Below are positions 1-13,101 of a DNA stretch of 64,000 bases, piece by piece (the first letter of the stretch is position 1; every line of letters begins with the position of its first letter). The notes beneath the pieces are model-generated. The model had not been told where the DNA came from. It saw only the letters and a program-made list of their open reading frames with translations, and did not search any database. Origin of the DNA: Litoditis marina (lineage: Eukaryota; Nematoda; Chromadorea; Rhabditida; Rhabditidae); NCBI GenBank assembly GCA_964036275.1, contig OZ038438.1, forward strand, positions 9,991,321 through 10,055,320, written 5' to 3'. Made by a program: the position numbers and the translations under genes.

Positions 1-1056
1 AAAATTGAGGTCAAAATGATGAGTTATGTATGCATAATATTCTTCACACCTACACTACATGAAAATTTCAGAAATGTCAACTTTGAGTTTTGAATTGCGG
101 ACAGCCGAATTAGCTCAATACGCGTAGACAACCCAACTCGAAAATGCATAGTGTTTTCTACTATGAAACATGGTAGTATCCGAATGAGCTCTTGAGAGTT
201 AGCGTTGAAACGTAACAATTCCCAAAATGTAGTTTAGTCCAACAACCACATCTCAAACATTCGGAACGTTACGGAGCAGACATAAGACGTTCTTATGTTG
301 CCATCGACATCCTTCTTTCTAACCGTTTTTACCTAATTACGTAATTGCGTATAGCGTTTCTCACTCCATTATAACGCTCCAGAGCGAACCTAAACGGTGC
401 TTGCTGCTATCTTGCTGTGTTTGTAGTCTGATCCATTTCTTTTTGGTCGAAATTTAAACATTATAGTGTTAATCAATATCGGACTACAACGAAGATTTTG
501 TCACTCCCTATAGACTATTTTATAAGACAGATCATTTTGCAGCATGAATATGAAAATGATTCTGAATGGTATAGGAAACTGAAACGATGCATCTATAAAC
601 AGCATTCCTAATAGACCTATTGTTCGCATATATTCCAATTATACGCCCAAACATTTCAGTTTCAAATATGATTAGCACTGTGTGTGCAGCGATGTGAAGC
701 CGTCAAGCAATATATCTTTTTTCCACGTTTCGATCCACTTGTAGTTTGGTCATTCGTGTGACCCAGAAGATGAAATCTCGTTCATGTGTAATTGATGTTA
801 ACATCAGTGTTCTATGAAGTTGAGTATCATATGTAGCTTTATGTTCTCAAAAAATTGTTGGTGGGTGTGATCTATTTAACACTTTGCAGTTTTTTTTTTC
901 GCGGACCACAGATAATTTTTTTTAACAATTGCGATGTCTGTCCTGCAAGAGGAATCTGAGATCACGTGAAGGCTATCCCTGACTTGCATCTCTTCGAACA
1001 TGCTCGATACTAATAGTCAATTGCACAGTCACGTTAAGCAGGCCGATTAGGTGGAC

Positions 1057-1137
1057 CAATCCCGTGTCAACGGTCCTTTAAACTGCAATTGAGAAATGTA
1101 TTGCAGTTAAAAGGACTGAAGCGTCGGGTCGGGATTG
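1057..1137. repeat. imperfect inverted repeat (hairpin)
   Basis: The arm at 1073-1089 pairs with 1099-1115 at 16 of 17 positions around a 9-nt loop. An outer arm CAATCCCG (1057-1064) pairs with CGGGATTG (1130-1137). It looks like a short fold-back element or a decayed MITE; no RNA family is recognised. Confidence 0.6.
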
Positions 1138-1161
1138 AACCACATCATCGTCCTTCTTTGA

Positions 1162-1305
1162 TTACTCCTAGTATAGTTCTTCGCACTCGCGTGTCGAACA
1201 CGGCAGAACTCGGAAACGTGCAATAACAAAGTGCACGATTCCTAATTAGAATACTAACTCCACGTGACTGTTCAATTTACTCCTAGTATAGTTCTTCGCA
1301 CTCGC
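1162..1305. repeat. 29-bp direct repeat pair
   Basis: The same 29 bases, beginning TTACTCCTAGTATAG, occur at 1162-1190 and 1277-1305, 115 bp apart. This is either a local duplication or the edges of a small insertion. Confidence 0.8.
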
Positions 1306-4300
1306 ATCCATTCGGACACATGTTGCAAGAGATATAGGGAGCGAGAGACGCAGAGTGGGTTCAGAGCGTCTGGACATGCCTACCGTGATTACAGCTTCGG
1401 TAAAATTTTCAACGACTGGTATACCCTTTCCAATGCAAATCGGGATTTGATATTGTTAAACGCTCATTTTAAGAGTTCACCCGAATGGATTCTAGCTATT
1501 TTCCCGTTCAATTTCTTACCTAGAATGATCATTTGTCCTTTATCGACTATGGAACACAAATCACCCTACACTTTTTCGTTCGTGTAATTCGAACACACCG
1601 CACAGATTTCCGGGTAATAGTTCAGATATTGGATACATCTTGTCGTGAATCGTTGAGACGCAAAGCATTCTAGGAACCAACCTGTCTCCTCGGGAGAAAT
1701 CTTATATGTCTGTACAAGGAAGACAAACACATCATTGAACAAAACCAATTTGACTGTGAGTCACGAGCTTATGATGAACATACGAAGGGTTCCACATTCG
1801 AGAGAAAACACTGGAAATATGAACGCTCAAGGCAGACTAGAACGCGAAACTATAGCTTATAAGCTTTCGAATCGAATCAAATCTTGTATTTATTACATAA
1901 CGTGGGACCATGGAATGTAATAATTAAATCCCCATCTACACAATGAAATGTGAAAGTGGTGTAGATCCCGAATATTATCATTTATAGAAGTACTAATAAC
2001 AAAAACAATTCAACTCATGTGTAGCTGAAAATTTTTATAAATCAAAAGGTTAAAGGGCCGAGTTAAACAAAAGTTTTGTCCAGTCGTACATTATATAAGG
2101 AATTGCAAATTTGAGGTATGCCTTTGAGTCTGAGTTTCATTGCTTTTAGTTATTTTGGGTTCAGCTAGTCTATGGAAAATAATCGGAACGTTTATGAGAG
2201 AAACAAGAAGAACGGCAAATCTAAACAGATCGAAATATACAATGAAGGCAGGGAGACTAGAAACAGATGCAAAACAGAGTTTAGATGAGGGGAAAATGTG
2301 AGAGAGAGGGCAAGAGGAAGAGAGCTTTAACAGCTTGAAGTGAGGTCAACTTAATTGGAGTGAGGTCAAAGATACTTTGTATACGAAAATGTGACTTGTA
2401 AACAAACTTATAAACAAACTCGAGGTCAATGTAAACTTGTAGTCATATTTTGGTCAATTTGGGTACTATGTGTTCACACTACACAAGGATTTAACTCCAC
2501 GGATACACTATGTCAAAACAAGCTCTTTGTTAAGTTTCCCAATCTATGATTGCTGCCAGTACAATACCAGTTGACTATACTCCGTACTGACATGAGTGAG
2601 GCAGCCATGATCCCATAATGCTTCGTTTCGCCTAAAACCACAAGGTTTATTCGAAGAGGCAATGGTGGTTCTTTTCATGCATTAGAGTCAATCGTTTCGG
2701 TTGGAATCGGTCACCGTTATCTCATTAAAACCAGATAATAACATTATATGTTACTCCCCAGACGTTCCAGGGTTAACAGTTGTCTATTGAACACATAGTA
2801 CATTGGAAAAACTCCTGCAAGTTTTTATACATAACAGTAGAAAACGGTCATAAAAAGCTTTCCGAGAATTTTTGAAAACTACTATTAAATATCATGGGAT
2901 ATGTATAAGAGCAAGAATCAGACTACAGCAGACATATCGGAGTAGACTTTTGTTCCTATAGTCATCGCCTTTTCAAAGTGGACTTCGGCAAAGCCAGGTA
3001 TTGCGTTCGACAACACTGTGATGAGGAACAGCAACCTTTCAAACCAATTGCTTCCTTCTTAAACACTCTAGCAAGTTTAGATATTTCATGGCCAGCTAGC
3101 TTCAACTAGTTATGATTATAGCAAAGTAGAAATAGTGGATGAGGCTGATAAAATCAATTGGGTGTCAATTGAACGCGGATTCTGTAATCGAGAGTCCCGC
3201 TGGAGTATCCAATTTCACTATAACAACAGTGTAGGTGAGGAAACACATTTTAACTCCTCTGTACTAGCTCCTTTCCCTTACTGTACAAATCGGATAGCGA
3301 TGACTAACAGCACTACAATATATCACATATCCAATAAGTGAAAAGCATATAAATTCACTCTCACAAACGTGGCGATATAATAACTAGCTCAGTATAGGGT
3401 GTGTCCAAATCTCAGTTGTAGATTGATCAGTGCCAACTCCAGATATTGCAAATTGAAACTGAAAAACAAATCGATCAAACTACTATCTTAGCAGATAAGG
3501 TGATCATCTACCGTTTCTAAGTTGACCTATTTCTGATGAATGTTCGTTTCGGTTCTCATAAATTAAATGTGCTGACTACTATTTCCGTCGTAACGAAGTA
3601 GTAACTCTGCAGTGAGTATACTTCACGTGAAGTAAAAATAAACATTCGAAACTGTGATTGTTTTATATGAGAAACCCCTTATCTATGAGTTTCGAGGAAT
3701 CGGTGCCGGTTTCACTTTAAGGTTCATTTACATTATTATATTAATACTTAAACTCCGTGATGTATGTGCGTTCAACTTGAGCTCGTGTGCACACGTTTCA
3801 AGAAAGGTTGAAATACACACGCGCGAAGTGACCATTCCATAGAAGATGAACAGAGTTCTTTGGAGAAAATCATTAGGTCAGCTATGAAGAAAATAACTTT
3901 CATCTATCTTTTGACTGTGTCAAATGTTCTTTCTGTGAAACTCTCCCTCTATATTGCCGACCACTACCATCTCTGTTTGACTAATGTTGGTGGTATTATA
4001 TTCGAGTCCCCCCGAAGCGCCGCCAAATCTGTCGGAAACTTGTGATTTGTCGCATAAAACGGAAGAAATGCATCAATCGCTGCGGGAGTCTGATGGAATT
4101 GCGTGTTTCTGGCAGCAAAAAACAAGCCATCCAAATTGGGCCCGCAAGAAAGGTCGCGCGCCACACACCTGCCAATTAAATGGAACTCTTTTCAAAACTG
4201 ATTGCAATCGCCAAATATATATATCCTTCTGTCCACGATGAGAAAACATTAAAAAAGTTTATTTGCATTTATTTAGACGAAACATTTCAACTTCCGATTG

Positions 4301-4418
4301 TTATATGGTGCTTACGAAAAAAATTCTGTGACAAACTGTAAACCCGTATGCTGTTTAAGAAAAATCTTAAACCACGAGCACGATGTTACGTGAAACTGCA
4401 TCTATTGATTGAATGTGG

Positions 4419-4424
4419 TTTATT
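4419..4424 (-). promoter_or_regulatory. candidate poly(A) signal of Wnt
   Basis: AATAAA on the minus strand, about 220 bp downstream of the Wnt stop codon. The position is plausible but the motif is short and could occur by chance. Confidence 0.35.
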
Positions 4425-4645
4425 CATAGAAGGAACTAGTAAATATCACTGTGATACGAACATAAACATTGATGGCTAGAGACAGAACACTACTTGTAGA
4501 GACAAATCTCAATTACTTGGTATCATTCTCACAACAGGCTTTGTAATAATAAACACTATAAGTGTGGAGTTCATTCTTTTTGATAGAATTGATCGCTCTG
4601 GAACATTCGGTCGACATTAAAAGTATATCTCCCACAGTTACGGCT

Positions 4646-7600
4646 TCAGTTACAAGTTGATACCCATCTGTGTTGCAAACAATCTTTGCACACCAAATTA
4701 CAGCACCAGACGAACTTGCAGTCGCATTTGTAGTGTATCACCTCGTGAGTGATCTGAAATTCGACTTCATTTCTCATAACGGTCTCCAAAAAATCAATCT
4801 GTGACGTTGATGTAGTCACCCTAGATTTTGGCTAGATCTCCGATATTATGAGAAACTAGCCCTATTGTGCGTGTCAAACTGTTCGTTAGCTAGCAGATTG
4901 CTTGTTTTTCATGATGACATCCAAAACATATACCCTTTCAGCACAGGATTCTGCAAAAAGTCAACCGTGTTAACACATTTCCTAGTTACTAGAGTCTCCA
5001 TTGGATCGACTGAAAAGGTTGATCTAGGGAAGTAAGCCTGAAACCCTCCATTCTTGCCATTCTGCTGCGTTTGTAGCTGGATAACGGAGCAATTAAGCGT
5101 CGTTTGGCTGTTCTACGGAGAAATACAAGACTATCCGATGCAAACCTATGCGGTGTGTCGTTAGTTTCCAGTTTCATCCCGCGGCCGTTCGGTCAAAGTT
5201 CGTGAAACGCGGCGTGTGTCGAGATGGAACTACAGCTCGAGTTTGCTCACCCTCTCTGTTGGCGAGGTTAGAGACTGACCGTGAAACCCCGTCCGCAACA
5301 GAGTTTGCTGCAATCCCCCTGGGTGTGTGTTTCGTTCCTCCAGGCGCAAACCCGTGGAACGGGAGACTGTTTGGCACACGGATCCACCGACTTCTCCGCG
5401 TACACCAAATCGGCGTTCTTCACCGAATTGTCCGCGGCGAACGGGCGAGACGTGGCGTACCTGAACGGTTTCTTCATTTTAATCGTCAATTTCGTGGAAA
5501 TACACGTGGCAAACCTTTCACTGAGCACGTAATTTACTGGGAATCTATTCTCTATTCTTATCTGCTCATCTCATGAAGTTACATATATATCTCATTACTC
5601 TCTACTGTTTGCTGTACATGGATAAGGGGGGCTGCATTGAATGCCGAGTTTGGCTAACGGCGTTAGCCGAAAAGGCACGAGAGTCAGAAAAGTGCGCACA
5701 ATCAATATTCATCCACTCCAAATCATCCTCTGCGTCCCTGACAGTAAGCAAAAAGTCAGTGAAATTTTGAAAATAGAACTTTGAATTGGACATTCCAGTT
5801 GGAAAAGGACACATATCGAACTGTCTCAGTTCGATCTTTTGTTTGAACATTCAATGCAGCCCCCCTTTAACAAAAAAACTGCAAAGTGAATTAAAATAAT
5901 TTTAGAATCTGCTAGAAAATGACGGAAAAAGCAAAAAATCGAACCACCAACTTTTTCATCAGGTACTCGCTAATGTGATCAAGAGTGGCGGTTTTCTTCC
6001 AGCATGTCTTCTGTTGACATGATCCAGAAACCCCATGACATTTGCACGATGATATCAACGTCTTCTTAACTGCCTTCAAATAGTTCACGATCAATCAATA
6101 CTCCCTCTGCTGAGAAATCATGAAACCGTCTCTGTCGTTGAGATTACTCGAAAATTGTTTTTAAAAAAAGTGTCCTAACAGAAGACAGATATTGAAACAT
6201 ATACTGATCTCTCTAGACTGGTTTGGTAGTAGTTCGTTCAACCTCATAAGCAGGTTACATGAACATTTCAAGCAACGTTGTCGAATAGCAATGAACTTAT
6301 AAAAGTTAGGAATATGATGTTCATGGGATCATCTAAGATGATGTTCATGGGATCAAGGTTTATGAGAAAACGGCATCGCAGCTGTTCTCAGCGAGTATGA
6401 CTCACCAGTCTGCCGGCCTTCAAGTTGTGTTTCTCGATTTGCCGCAGAGGGTTGAGTGTGGCCGAGCTTTTTGTCAAGAGCTTTCTGCTCATGATTATTC
6501 CATGCTGAACACCGAACGAGCAGCTGAAACTCATTCAGTTTTGTACCTGACTCTCAGTGGAAATTCAAAATTCAACTCGGATGAGAATCAACTCTTTCAC
6601 CTTTCGTCCATTCAGACACGTGTGAAAATTATGACATAAACGTATAGAATCAGAAAACTTTCGTTAAGAAGACGAAACTTCAGCACAACGACGCTGGACG
6701 AATGAATGGAACTGTTGAGACTGTGAGACAATTGAGAAACCGGATACTCGTTTGGCGATGTATAATAAAACTAATAGTTGTAATTCAAATAATCGGACCC
6801 TCCGTATTGCCAGGCGGCTTGACCATGTTGTGAGCAGCTGCAGTCAGTTATCCAGCCCTGCGCACACGCGGTGGCAATCCCCCAGGCGGCACCCGCAGAG
6901 GATAGAGCCCAGATGAGGGCAGCCTCCCGAGTACCTCAACAACATACAATTACAGCGATCTTCGTTGTGATTTCATATCGATACACCACATTATTCACGA
7001 CTTTATATCTAGAAGCCACGGTATCAAACTACAAACAAGGCGGGATAGGGCGATATACAGAGCAACATAACAAATCACTCCAATCCATCCCATTGAAGGG
7101 AGTTTGTCACGACATGAAAGTGTACTTTATGGTCACTTTTTTCAAGGCTTCGGTGTGGGCTGCTGTGTTTCAAGTCAGTTTGTACAATTATTTTTTTCGA
7201 AAAGCCACTATAAATGATGAAGCGGTCGTGCAACGGAGAATGTACGCTCTTACCATATTTGAGTATTGGCGGGTCGTGCATAATGTTGCCGGCATCCATA
7301 CAATCCCACGGTTGATACCTATAACATAATTCAAAACATGGGAATTAATTTTGAAAAATGCAACTTTCAAGTGTCGTGTTCAACAAACGCTGAACGGGTA
7401 GTAATCCTCATACCCATATTAGTATTTCACACGATTTTTCAAGGTACATCAACAGCTGAAAAATTTGCAATTTTGTAGCATAGCGATCAATAGACTCTCG
7501 CCCAAAGTTGGCGAGATGAGGTTCATGGGGATGATGTTTTTCAATGTACTGTGAGTCGGGCCACAGTAGTCACTTAGAGATCACGGGTATGTGGAGGGAT

Positions 7601-7786
7601 GGGATGTTTTGGTGGAGGCGACGAGAAAAGAGACTATGACGTAGATGTATACCGCATTCGTTCCCTGCACTGAGACAGTCCATCCTGAATTCCCTCGAAG
7701 GCTGCCACCACCGTGCCAGGGTTGGTCCGACATCCCACCTGAACGGAGCGCAGCGAATGCGAATGGAGCAGGTCTGCCGGACAGCC
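4646..7786 (-). CDS. Wnt: Wnt family secreted signalling glycoprotein (N-terminal exon missing)
   Basis: Secreted, lipid-modified ligand for Frizzled receptors. Seven exons were recovered on the minus strand, 5' to 3': 7653-7786, 7254-7318, 6799-6934, 6406-6523, 5952-6073, 5280-5520, 4646-4753. All join in phase and encode about 307 residues. Landmarks in order: CRTNP and QCRERMR (N-terminal cysteine region); PWDC in place of the usual RWNC; GTREAALIWALSSAG; CSFGVQHG; NLKAGRL; CKCHGVSGSC with the serine acylated in the family; TCWKK; DLVYAEKS; LCCGRGF; and the C-terminal CDCKFVWCC. The stop at 4646-4648 follows closely. The signal-peptide exon was not found upstream of 7786. The donor of the third exon (GTCCGA) is weak. 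I did not assign a subfamily. The membership rests on the spaced cysteines and is very secure; the exact edge of the first recovered exon is less so. Confidence 0.93.
7445..7550. repeat. decayed relative of the 38.8-kb inverted-repeat element
   Basis: A stretch in a Wnt intron with the phrases TTGTAGCATAGCGATCAAT and GAGATGAGGTTCATG resembles the interior of the element at 38824-39003. Terminal repeats are not visible, so this is probably a truncated copy. Confidence 0.35.
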
Positions 7787-9059
7787 CTTGAATAGATTTC
7801 GTTTGTGTCATTCACACGGACAACTATTTGCATCGCGCCAAGGTTTTCGAACTTCTCTTCGTACAAAATTATGTTTTCCAAAATATTTTTTGTTGCCAGA
7901 ATTTTAAACCATTCAAGCATTGTTTCCAGTAACTCACATATAATAAGCCGTACTCAGTAAGTAACGGTGACGGTAGTTGGTAAAACTTACACAATTACTA
8001 AGTATTCAACTTTTAACTGTCACGTTAGATATGTGTACCATACACATATGATCATATTCCGATACTGTCTGCCATTATATAATAACGTTAGTCATGAAAC
8101 CGAGCTTATTGGAATGACTGATTAGTTGAGTGACACAGAAAGTCACAGTAATTGTTAAGCATCAGAAGTACAAATTCTACATCTTCTTTGGCAGTATTGA
8201 ACTTTTGTTGAGTTTGAAAAACATTCGAAATACACGATTCCATAATCTCGAAAATATACGGATTGTGAAAGTTTGGGTAGGGGAAGAGGATTACCGGGAA
8301 CAGAGAATATAATGAACAAACTAGCGCGTGAAAACCTTTATTCAAGTAAGGACGTATGTAACTCCAAACTATAGAATTAAAATATTATGCAGATGTTCAT
8401 TAGTTTATTTCGTCACACACTACAAAATATATGCCTCTACTTATTGATTCGATATGAGGTAGGCGAACCCATTCCAGTCAGTTCGACCCTTCTCTCGCGC
8501 AATATTCTTGATTCCGCAGCCTACGTTTACGAGGTAGAGGCGCGCCTATTGAGAGCAATTAAACAGTGGTAAACGGCAAGGAATCCGGCCCATGACTAAC
8601 TATTTATGGTTCTCAGACAATCTTAAAATCAAAATGGGCAAGGGCATATTGTGTTATTCAACATTAAGGATCACATTCGATTGTTATGGTGATTGACTCA
8701 AGTAGTTTAGTACATTCTGAAGACAAGTAATCTAGCGCATTCTAAGAGAATAAGACGAACAATAAAGAAATATAAATAAGGACCTATCCAAAATGTTATA
8801 AATCGGAGTTGGAATAAGGGAAGGAGGGCGATTCGATGGCGACACCAGACGTATCATATTTTATTATTCTCTATTCCTATATTTTTTCAGGTACCTAATC
8901 AAAATTTAAATCCGTTATTTTCAGTTTAAAATCTCAATCCGTTCTCTTTAGTACCGGGAGTTATTTTTGAGCGGAATAGGTTTTTTTGTTTACTTTCAAT
9001 CGCTCAGACAACATGTGTTTGTGTGAAAAAGACAGTATCCACACATAGGAATTTCGTGA

Positions 9060-9930
9060 CCAGGGTTAAATCCGCAGTAAACCCGTAGTAAGGCGAACCC
9101 GTGGTAGATCCGCAGTAAACGTGCAGTAAACCCGCAGTAAACCCGCAGTAGATTCATAGTAAATTACTCAGAAGTGCGTGTTTCGTGTGGAAATGCAATA
9201 TTAAAACTCAAAAAATGAAGGGATAAACGTATCGGAGATTATACAAATCAGTTTCGAGAAAATGAGCAGATATTTTTTTTCAAGTCTGACAGCTCAACTT
9301 TTATTTCGATCGTTATGGTGAGTTACAGGCAACTGCATTTCTATAATATGAGTATTCAATCGTTTAAAATGGAACGAGTTAACATTTTACTTAGCAAATC
9401 ATGATGGAAAACCATATATTGGAAATTTAAGAGAAGAACTTTCATGGTTGTTGCTAATAACTTCAATTTCTTCACCAAATCATGATTTTCGAGAAATATG
9501 TTCAGATATCCTGATGTACAAATTATATTCATGCATATTGGAGAATTGAATGCATTTTCACCCTTAAAAACGAATTTTGAAAAAAAATATTTTCCGCCCT
9601 TTCTTAAGTACGGACTTCTCCATCACTAGTCGTTGAGGTTTGAGTTGATTTCGGTTTAATTACCCAAGTTTGAGGTACTTTTCGAGAACGGAAAGGTATC
9701 ATATTATACTTTGATGCTGATAGGATGCATAGAGCGCTCCTATTGCGTTAAATTAAACTGTTTTTTGAAAAAGTTTTATTTTAGATAATTTGTGGTAGAT
9801 TTGAATACCAATTACTTTACTACGCATTTACTGCGGGTTTACTGCAGATTTACTGCCGATTTACCGCTGGTAGTACCGCGGTACTACCAGCGGTAAATCG
9901 GCAGTCAAACCGGGGTAGAACTGCAGTAAC
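9060..9930. mobile_element. fold-back element with inverted arrays of a GTAAACCCGCA-type repeat
   Basis: The left end (about 9065-9170) is a short array of units such as AGTAAACCCGCAGTA. The right end (about 9815-9930) carries the same units in inverse orientation, as TACTGCGGGTTTACTGC. The roughly 650 bp between are A/T-rich and have no ORF. This is the architecture of a fold-back or non-autonomous DNA element; no transposase and no clear target duplication were seen. Confidence 0.55.
9852..9905. repeat. 54-bp perfect palindrome
   Basis: The sequence from ACTGCCGATTTACC to its exact complement GGTAAATCGGCAGT is a perfect 54-bp palindrome centred on CCGCGG at 9876-9881, with no loop. It sits inside the right arm of the fold-back element. 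Perfect palindromes of this size are usually unstable, so a recent origin or an assembly artefact is possible. Confidence 0.9.
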
Positions 9931-10446
9931 TTTGCTGTCAATTAGCGGTTTTTATTTCCCTGTGCATGTAGCCACAGAAGATCAAGTAGAAAAGAGGTGG
10001 AAGAGCAACCAGATGTTTGTCTTGTTCTCAAGATACATACAACAATGGTATTGCACGACACGTGAACCTATGAGACATGGAAGATGTGTTGAATCGTATG
10101 TTACTAATAACACTTATCACATGACGATCAGAAACTACAACTTTCTTGACTCAACGCTGTACTGACAGTCGACATGATGTAGCTCAATAAGCATCTTCAT
10201 AGAAACAAAAAACTCACGCGATATAGAAAACATTTCAAGCTTATAAGATGTTCAAATACTGTCTCCCATGAGAATCTCATGAACACCTCATAATCTAGCT
10301 GCGCACTTTCAGAGTTATAGCTGAAAAGCTTCCATGCCCAGTATTTTTGAGTTCTCTACTGTGTTCCAGTGAAAGGGTCAATTACCATCTTGATTCAATT
10401 GTGTTGATGTAATTCTACATGGATAATGAATTATAAGTATAAGTAC

Positions 10447-10823
10447 CTGAGTTAGCTTGAGTGGAGCTGGTGGTGGAGTGGCAACCGGGGGACCAGCTGC
10501 CACGATGGAGAACGTCACAACCAAAATAAGTTTATAAATAGAAGTGGGTATCGAAAACCCGAAGATACGGGGAGTAGGAAGGAAAGTAGTCCGTTTGGTG
10601 CTGGTACATTTTGCCTGTACGGAATATTGATCGGGGTATGGAATACCCATCGCTGGCGACACAGGTTTGTCTAGAACATTAGACTATGAAAGGAACTAGG
10701 ATCGGAATATCGAAACGTGTGCTGTCTGCCACCCTCCTCGAGTCCAACGCTCTCTCACTTACCGTAGCCGGGGGCGGGGCCAAGCTGTTGGTATGACGAT
10801 TGGTGAACGAGAGTTGACTGGGG
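10447..10823 (-). other. candidate exons of an unrecognised Pro/Gln-rich protein
   Basis: Two minus-strand segments are bounded by plausible splice sites in compatible phase. 10763-10823 ends in a consensus GTAAGT donor and encodes Gln/Pro/Tyr-rich sequence ending GPAPGY. 10447-10496 has a CAG acceptor and a GTACTT donor and encodes AGPPVATPPPAP. The segment is more G+C rich than its surroundings. Composition suggests a disordered region; I recognise no family and cannot exclude chance. Confidence 0.3.
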
Positions 10824-11994
10824 CTGGTACGGTGGTCAATTCCCCTCACAACCTGGCCCCATCTAGCAAGCCCCACCTAGTTATGTTATAAATACTTATG
10901 CGTAAAGCATGAAAGTATTTCCACCCTCGCACGAACATTGAAACCAAAAGTCTCGTGCCTTGAATTTCTTGCTGAACTGAGTAATATGGTGAAACTATGA
11001 TTCAGCATATTTTACAATGTTGAACCATTCCGGAGCAGTAGTCACAAGTGCGTTGGAGTTTTCTAGTTCAGTTGAGCAAACTTGAATCATAATATTACTG
11101 GTTATTAAAGTGTAACATTTTTTGATACAATATAACATATTTTTGTGTGTGTGTCCCTACCACATCAGAATTATCATAACAAACTTATTATACACCTAAA
11201 AAAAAGGAACTCCATGAGCTGAACCACTGACAAATGACAGACAGCTCTTCGCTCAGAAACAATGCGACTTGTAGATTGCCAAAAAAATAAACTTGTATAT
11301 CCCTATGTTCACGATATATGAGTTAGGCTCTTGCGTTACTGTTTTGGAAGGTTAGGAAACCAGACAAAGTGGTAAATATACCAGTTTTTCCCGAACTTCT
11401 GGGTAATATACAAGTCACGTTGTTTCAGAGCGATTGGCCGACTTCAGCATACCGGTATGAAAACGAGAATTGAATAGTCTTTTCAAACATCAGAAACTGT
11501 TTGGCCTACTATGATAAAGCGGCTAAATTCGCATTTTATTTTGGGACCTAACAGAATTGCAATGTTTCTGCAAATACAGAAGTAAATATTTTAGGACTCA
11601 TTTCTTCAATTTTTTTCCGGAGCCGAATTAATTTCCGAAAATCAAAACTTACTAGAAATTTCGGACACTGAAATGTCTTCATTTAAATACTCGAGATATG
11701 TATCCGATTCTCACGCATTTCGTTGATTGCTTCTAGAAACTTATGCCAGACGCTAGTGATGGTTTTCACCCATTTGGATGAGATGTGTTGTCCTCGTCAT
11801 TCGTATGTGAACTCCTACAGTACTCAGAACGTCCCTGGTTGTGTTACAGTATTTTACTGTACTTACAGTAAAATACAGCATGGTGGGAATACAAATCGAT
11901 TTTTTGGCGTCTCGACTAAAAAATACAGTATTTTTCCGAACCGTTCGGTTCTTGAACTGTTTCGACTAAACGCGATTTCGTAAAATACAGGGCA

Positions 11995-12075
11995 TTTTCG
12001 GAGTATGCACTCAAACTCCTACAGTTTGCACTCAAACTCCTACATTTTGCACCCAAACTCCTACAGTATGCAATA
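11995..12075. repeat. short tandem repeat, unit about 22 bp
   Basis: Three to four imperfect copies of a unit like TTTGCACTCAAACTCCTACA lie between about 12004 and 12070. The phrase ACTCCTACAGT is shared with the terminal repeat of the neighbouring element at 12494-12702. Confidence 0.6.
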
Positions 12076-12493
12076 AAAAGCGGGTAAATCGACATTTTCG
12101 TGAATGTTATCCAGTTCAGAATGTAACAGAAAAATATTAATGTTCTTCGACGATTTTCGCGTACCACGGAATGAGATGGTACTCGAAAATACATTTTGTA
12201 GAGGAAGCATACTGTATTTAGCCTGGCCAATTGGTGAAACAAATTGATCGAACGCGGAAAATGAAAGTTGTAGGTCTAAAGTACTACTGTAAGACGGCGA
12301 ATTTTTTATTTAACCCCGGTATTTCGTTAACGCCTATCAGTTAACCTCAACCGGGTTACCTGGTTAACCCTTTTTGTTAACCACTTGATATCCCCAAATT
12401 TCCTCCAAAATACACTGTAAAAGAGGGTTACAAAAGGGTTAACAATAGAGTTAACCAGGTAACAGAAAGACATAGATATAATATGGTGCACAC

Positions 12494-12702
12494 CATTCCT
12501 ACTGAGACTCCTACAATAACCTTACAAACTTTCCTGAAGCTGTTGTGGAGCTGAAGATTTAGTTCATCGAAAATCCTCCCGTATCCTACTGTACTTGAGA
12601 ACGGGCAGGAGGTGCGAAAACTTTTCATTTTTTCGATCATAAGTAAGTGAAAAAAACGGCTCAGGAGTTACGTAATCTTACTGTAGGCGTCTCAGTATGC
12701 AT
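12494..12702. mobile_element. short TIR element, copy 1 (inverse orientation)
   Basis: Starts with CATTCCTACTGAGACTCC and ends with a diverged inverse copy (TACTGTAGGCGTCTCAGTATGCATG). The interior matches the interior of the 48680-48890 element in the opposite direction, for example around TGAAGATTTAGTTCATC. It is about 210 bp with no coding capacity, so it is MITE-like. Confidence 0.65.
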
Positions 12703-13101
12703 GAAAGGGACTATGCGAAAGGATGACAGCGAGGCCCCCATTTCCTACCAAATTGCGTCCCATTCGGCAACCATACCGGTTGTCCCGTGGCACGAACCTA
12801 TGTATGCCCCAGTATGAAAATTAAATGACTGAACGCACATTATGGTTCCTTGTCTGCGTGCAGTAATTGAACCTGCACTTACGGGGAACCCATGTAGATG
12901 TTGTGTAGGTTAATGCCGGTTAGCTAGGAACGAAATACAACTGTTTTGTAGTTTGATCCCGGTTCGCAATGTATGACGTACCCGCGCTTTGTCTACTTTC
13001 AAGAGCAAGTATCCATAAAATCACGAGGTTCGGAGCATTGCCCCATGAGCCCCGCGGGTAGGATAGGAGCTTCAAAAAATGATGATGTATGCCGTTTTCA
13101 G

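Larger units (their letters stand above)
1..4645. other. gene-poor region downstream of Wnt
   Basis: I found no exon with a recognisable domain here on either strand; the open frames are short and look random. The region holds an imperfect hairpin (1057-1137) and a 29-bp direct repeat (1162-1190 and 1277-1305), both listed separately. The part next to 4646 is probably the Wnt 3' UTR, with a possible poly(A) signal near 4420. Confidence 0.6.

Noticed and set aside
1264..1587. 107-residue plus-strand open frame
   Set aside because: No recognisable domain, no splice partner, and it begins at a repeat copy.
5148..5576. 142-residue plus-strand open frame overlapping the Wnt locus
   Set aside because: It is the antisense shadow of the conserved Wnt exon at 5280-5520.
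6397..6639. 80-residue plus-strand open frame
   Set aside because: Antisense to the Wnt exon at 6406-6523, whose family motifs fix the coding strand.
8106..8345. Minus-strand frame with a hydrophobic stretch, considered as the Wnt signal-peptide exon
   Set aside because: It lacks an ATG at the right place and no donor joins exon 7653-7786 in phase.
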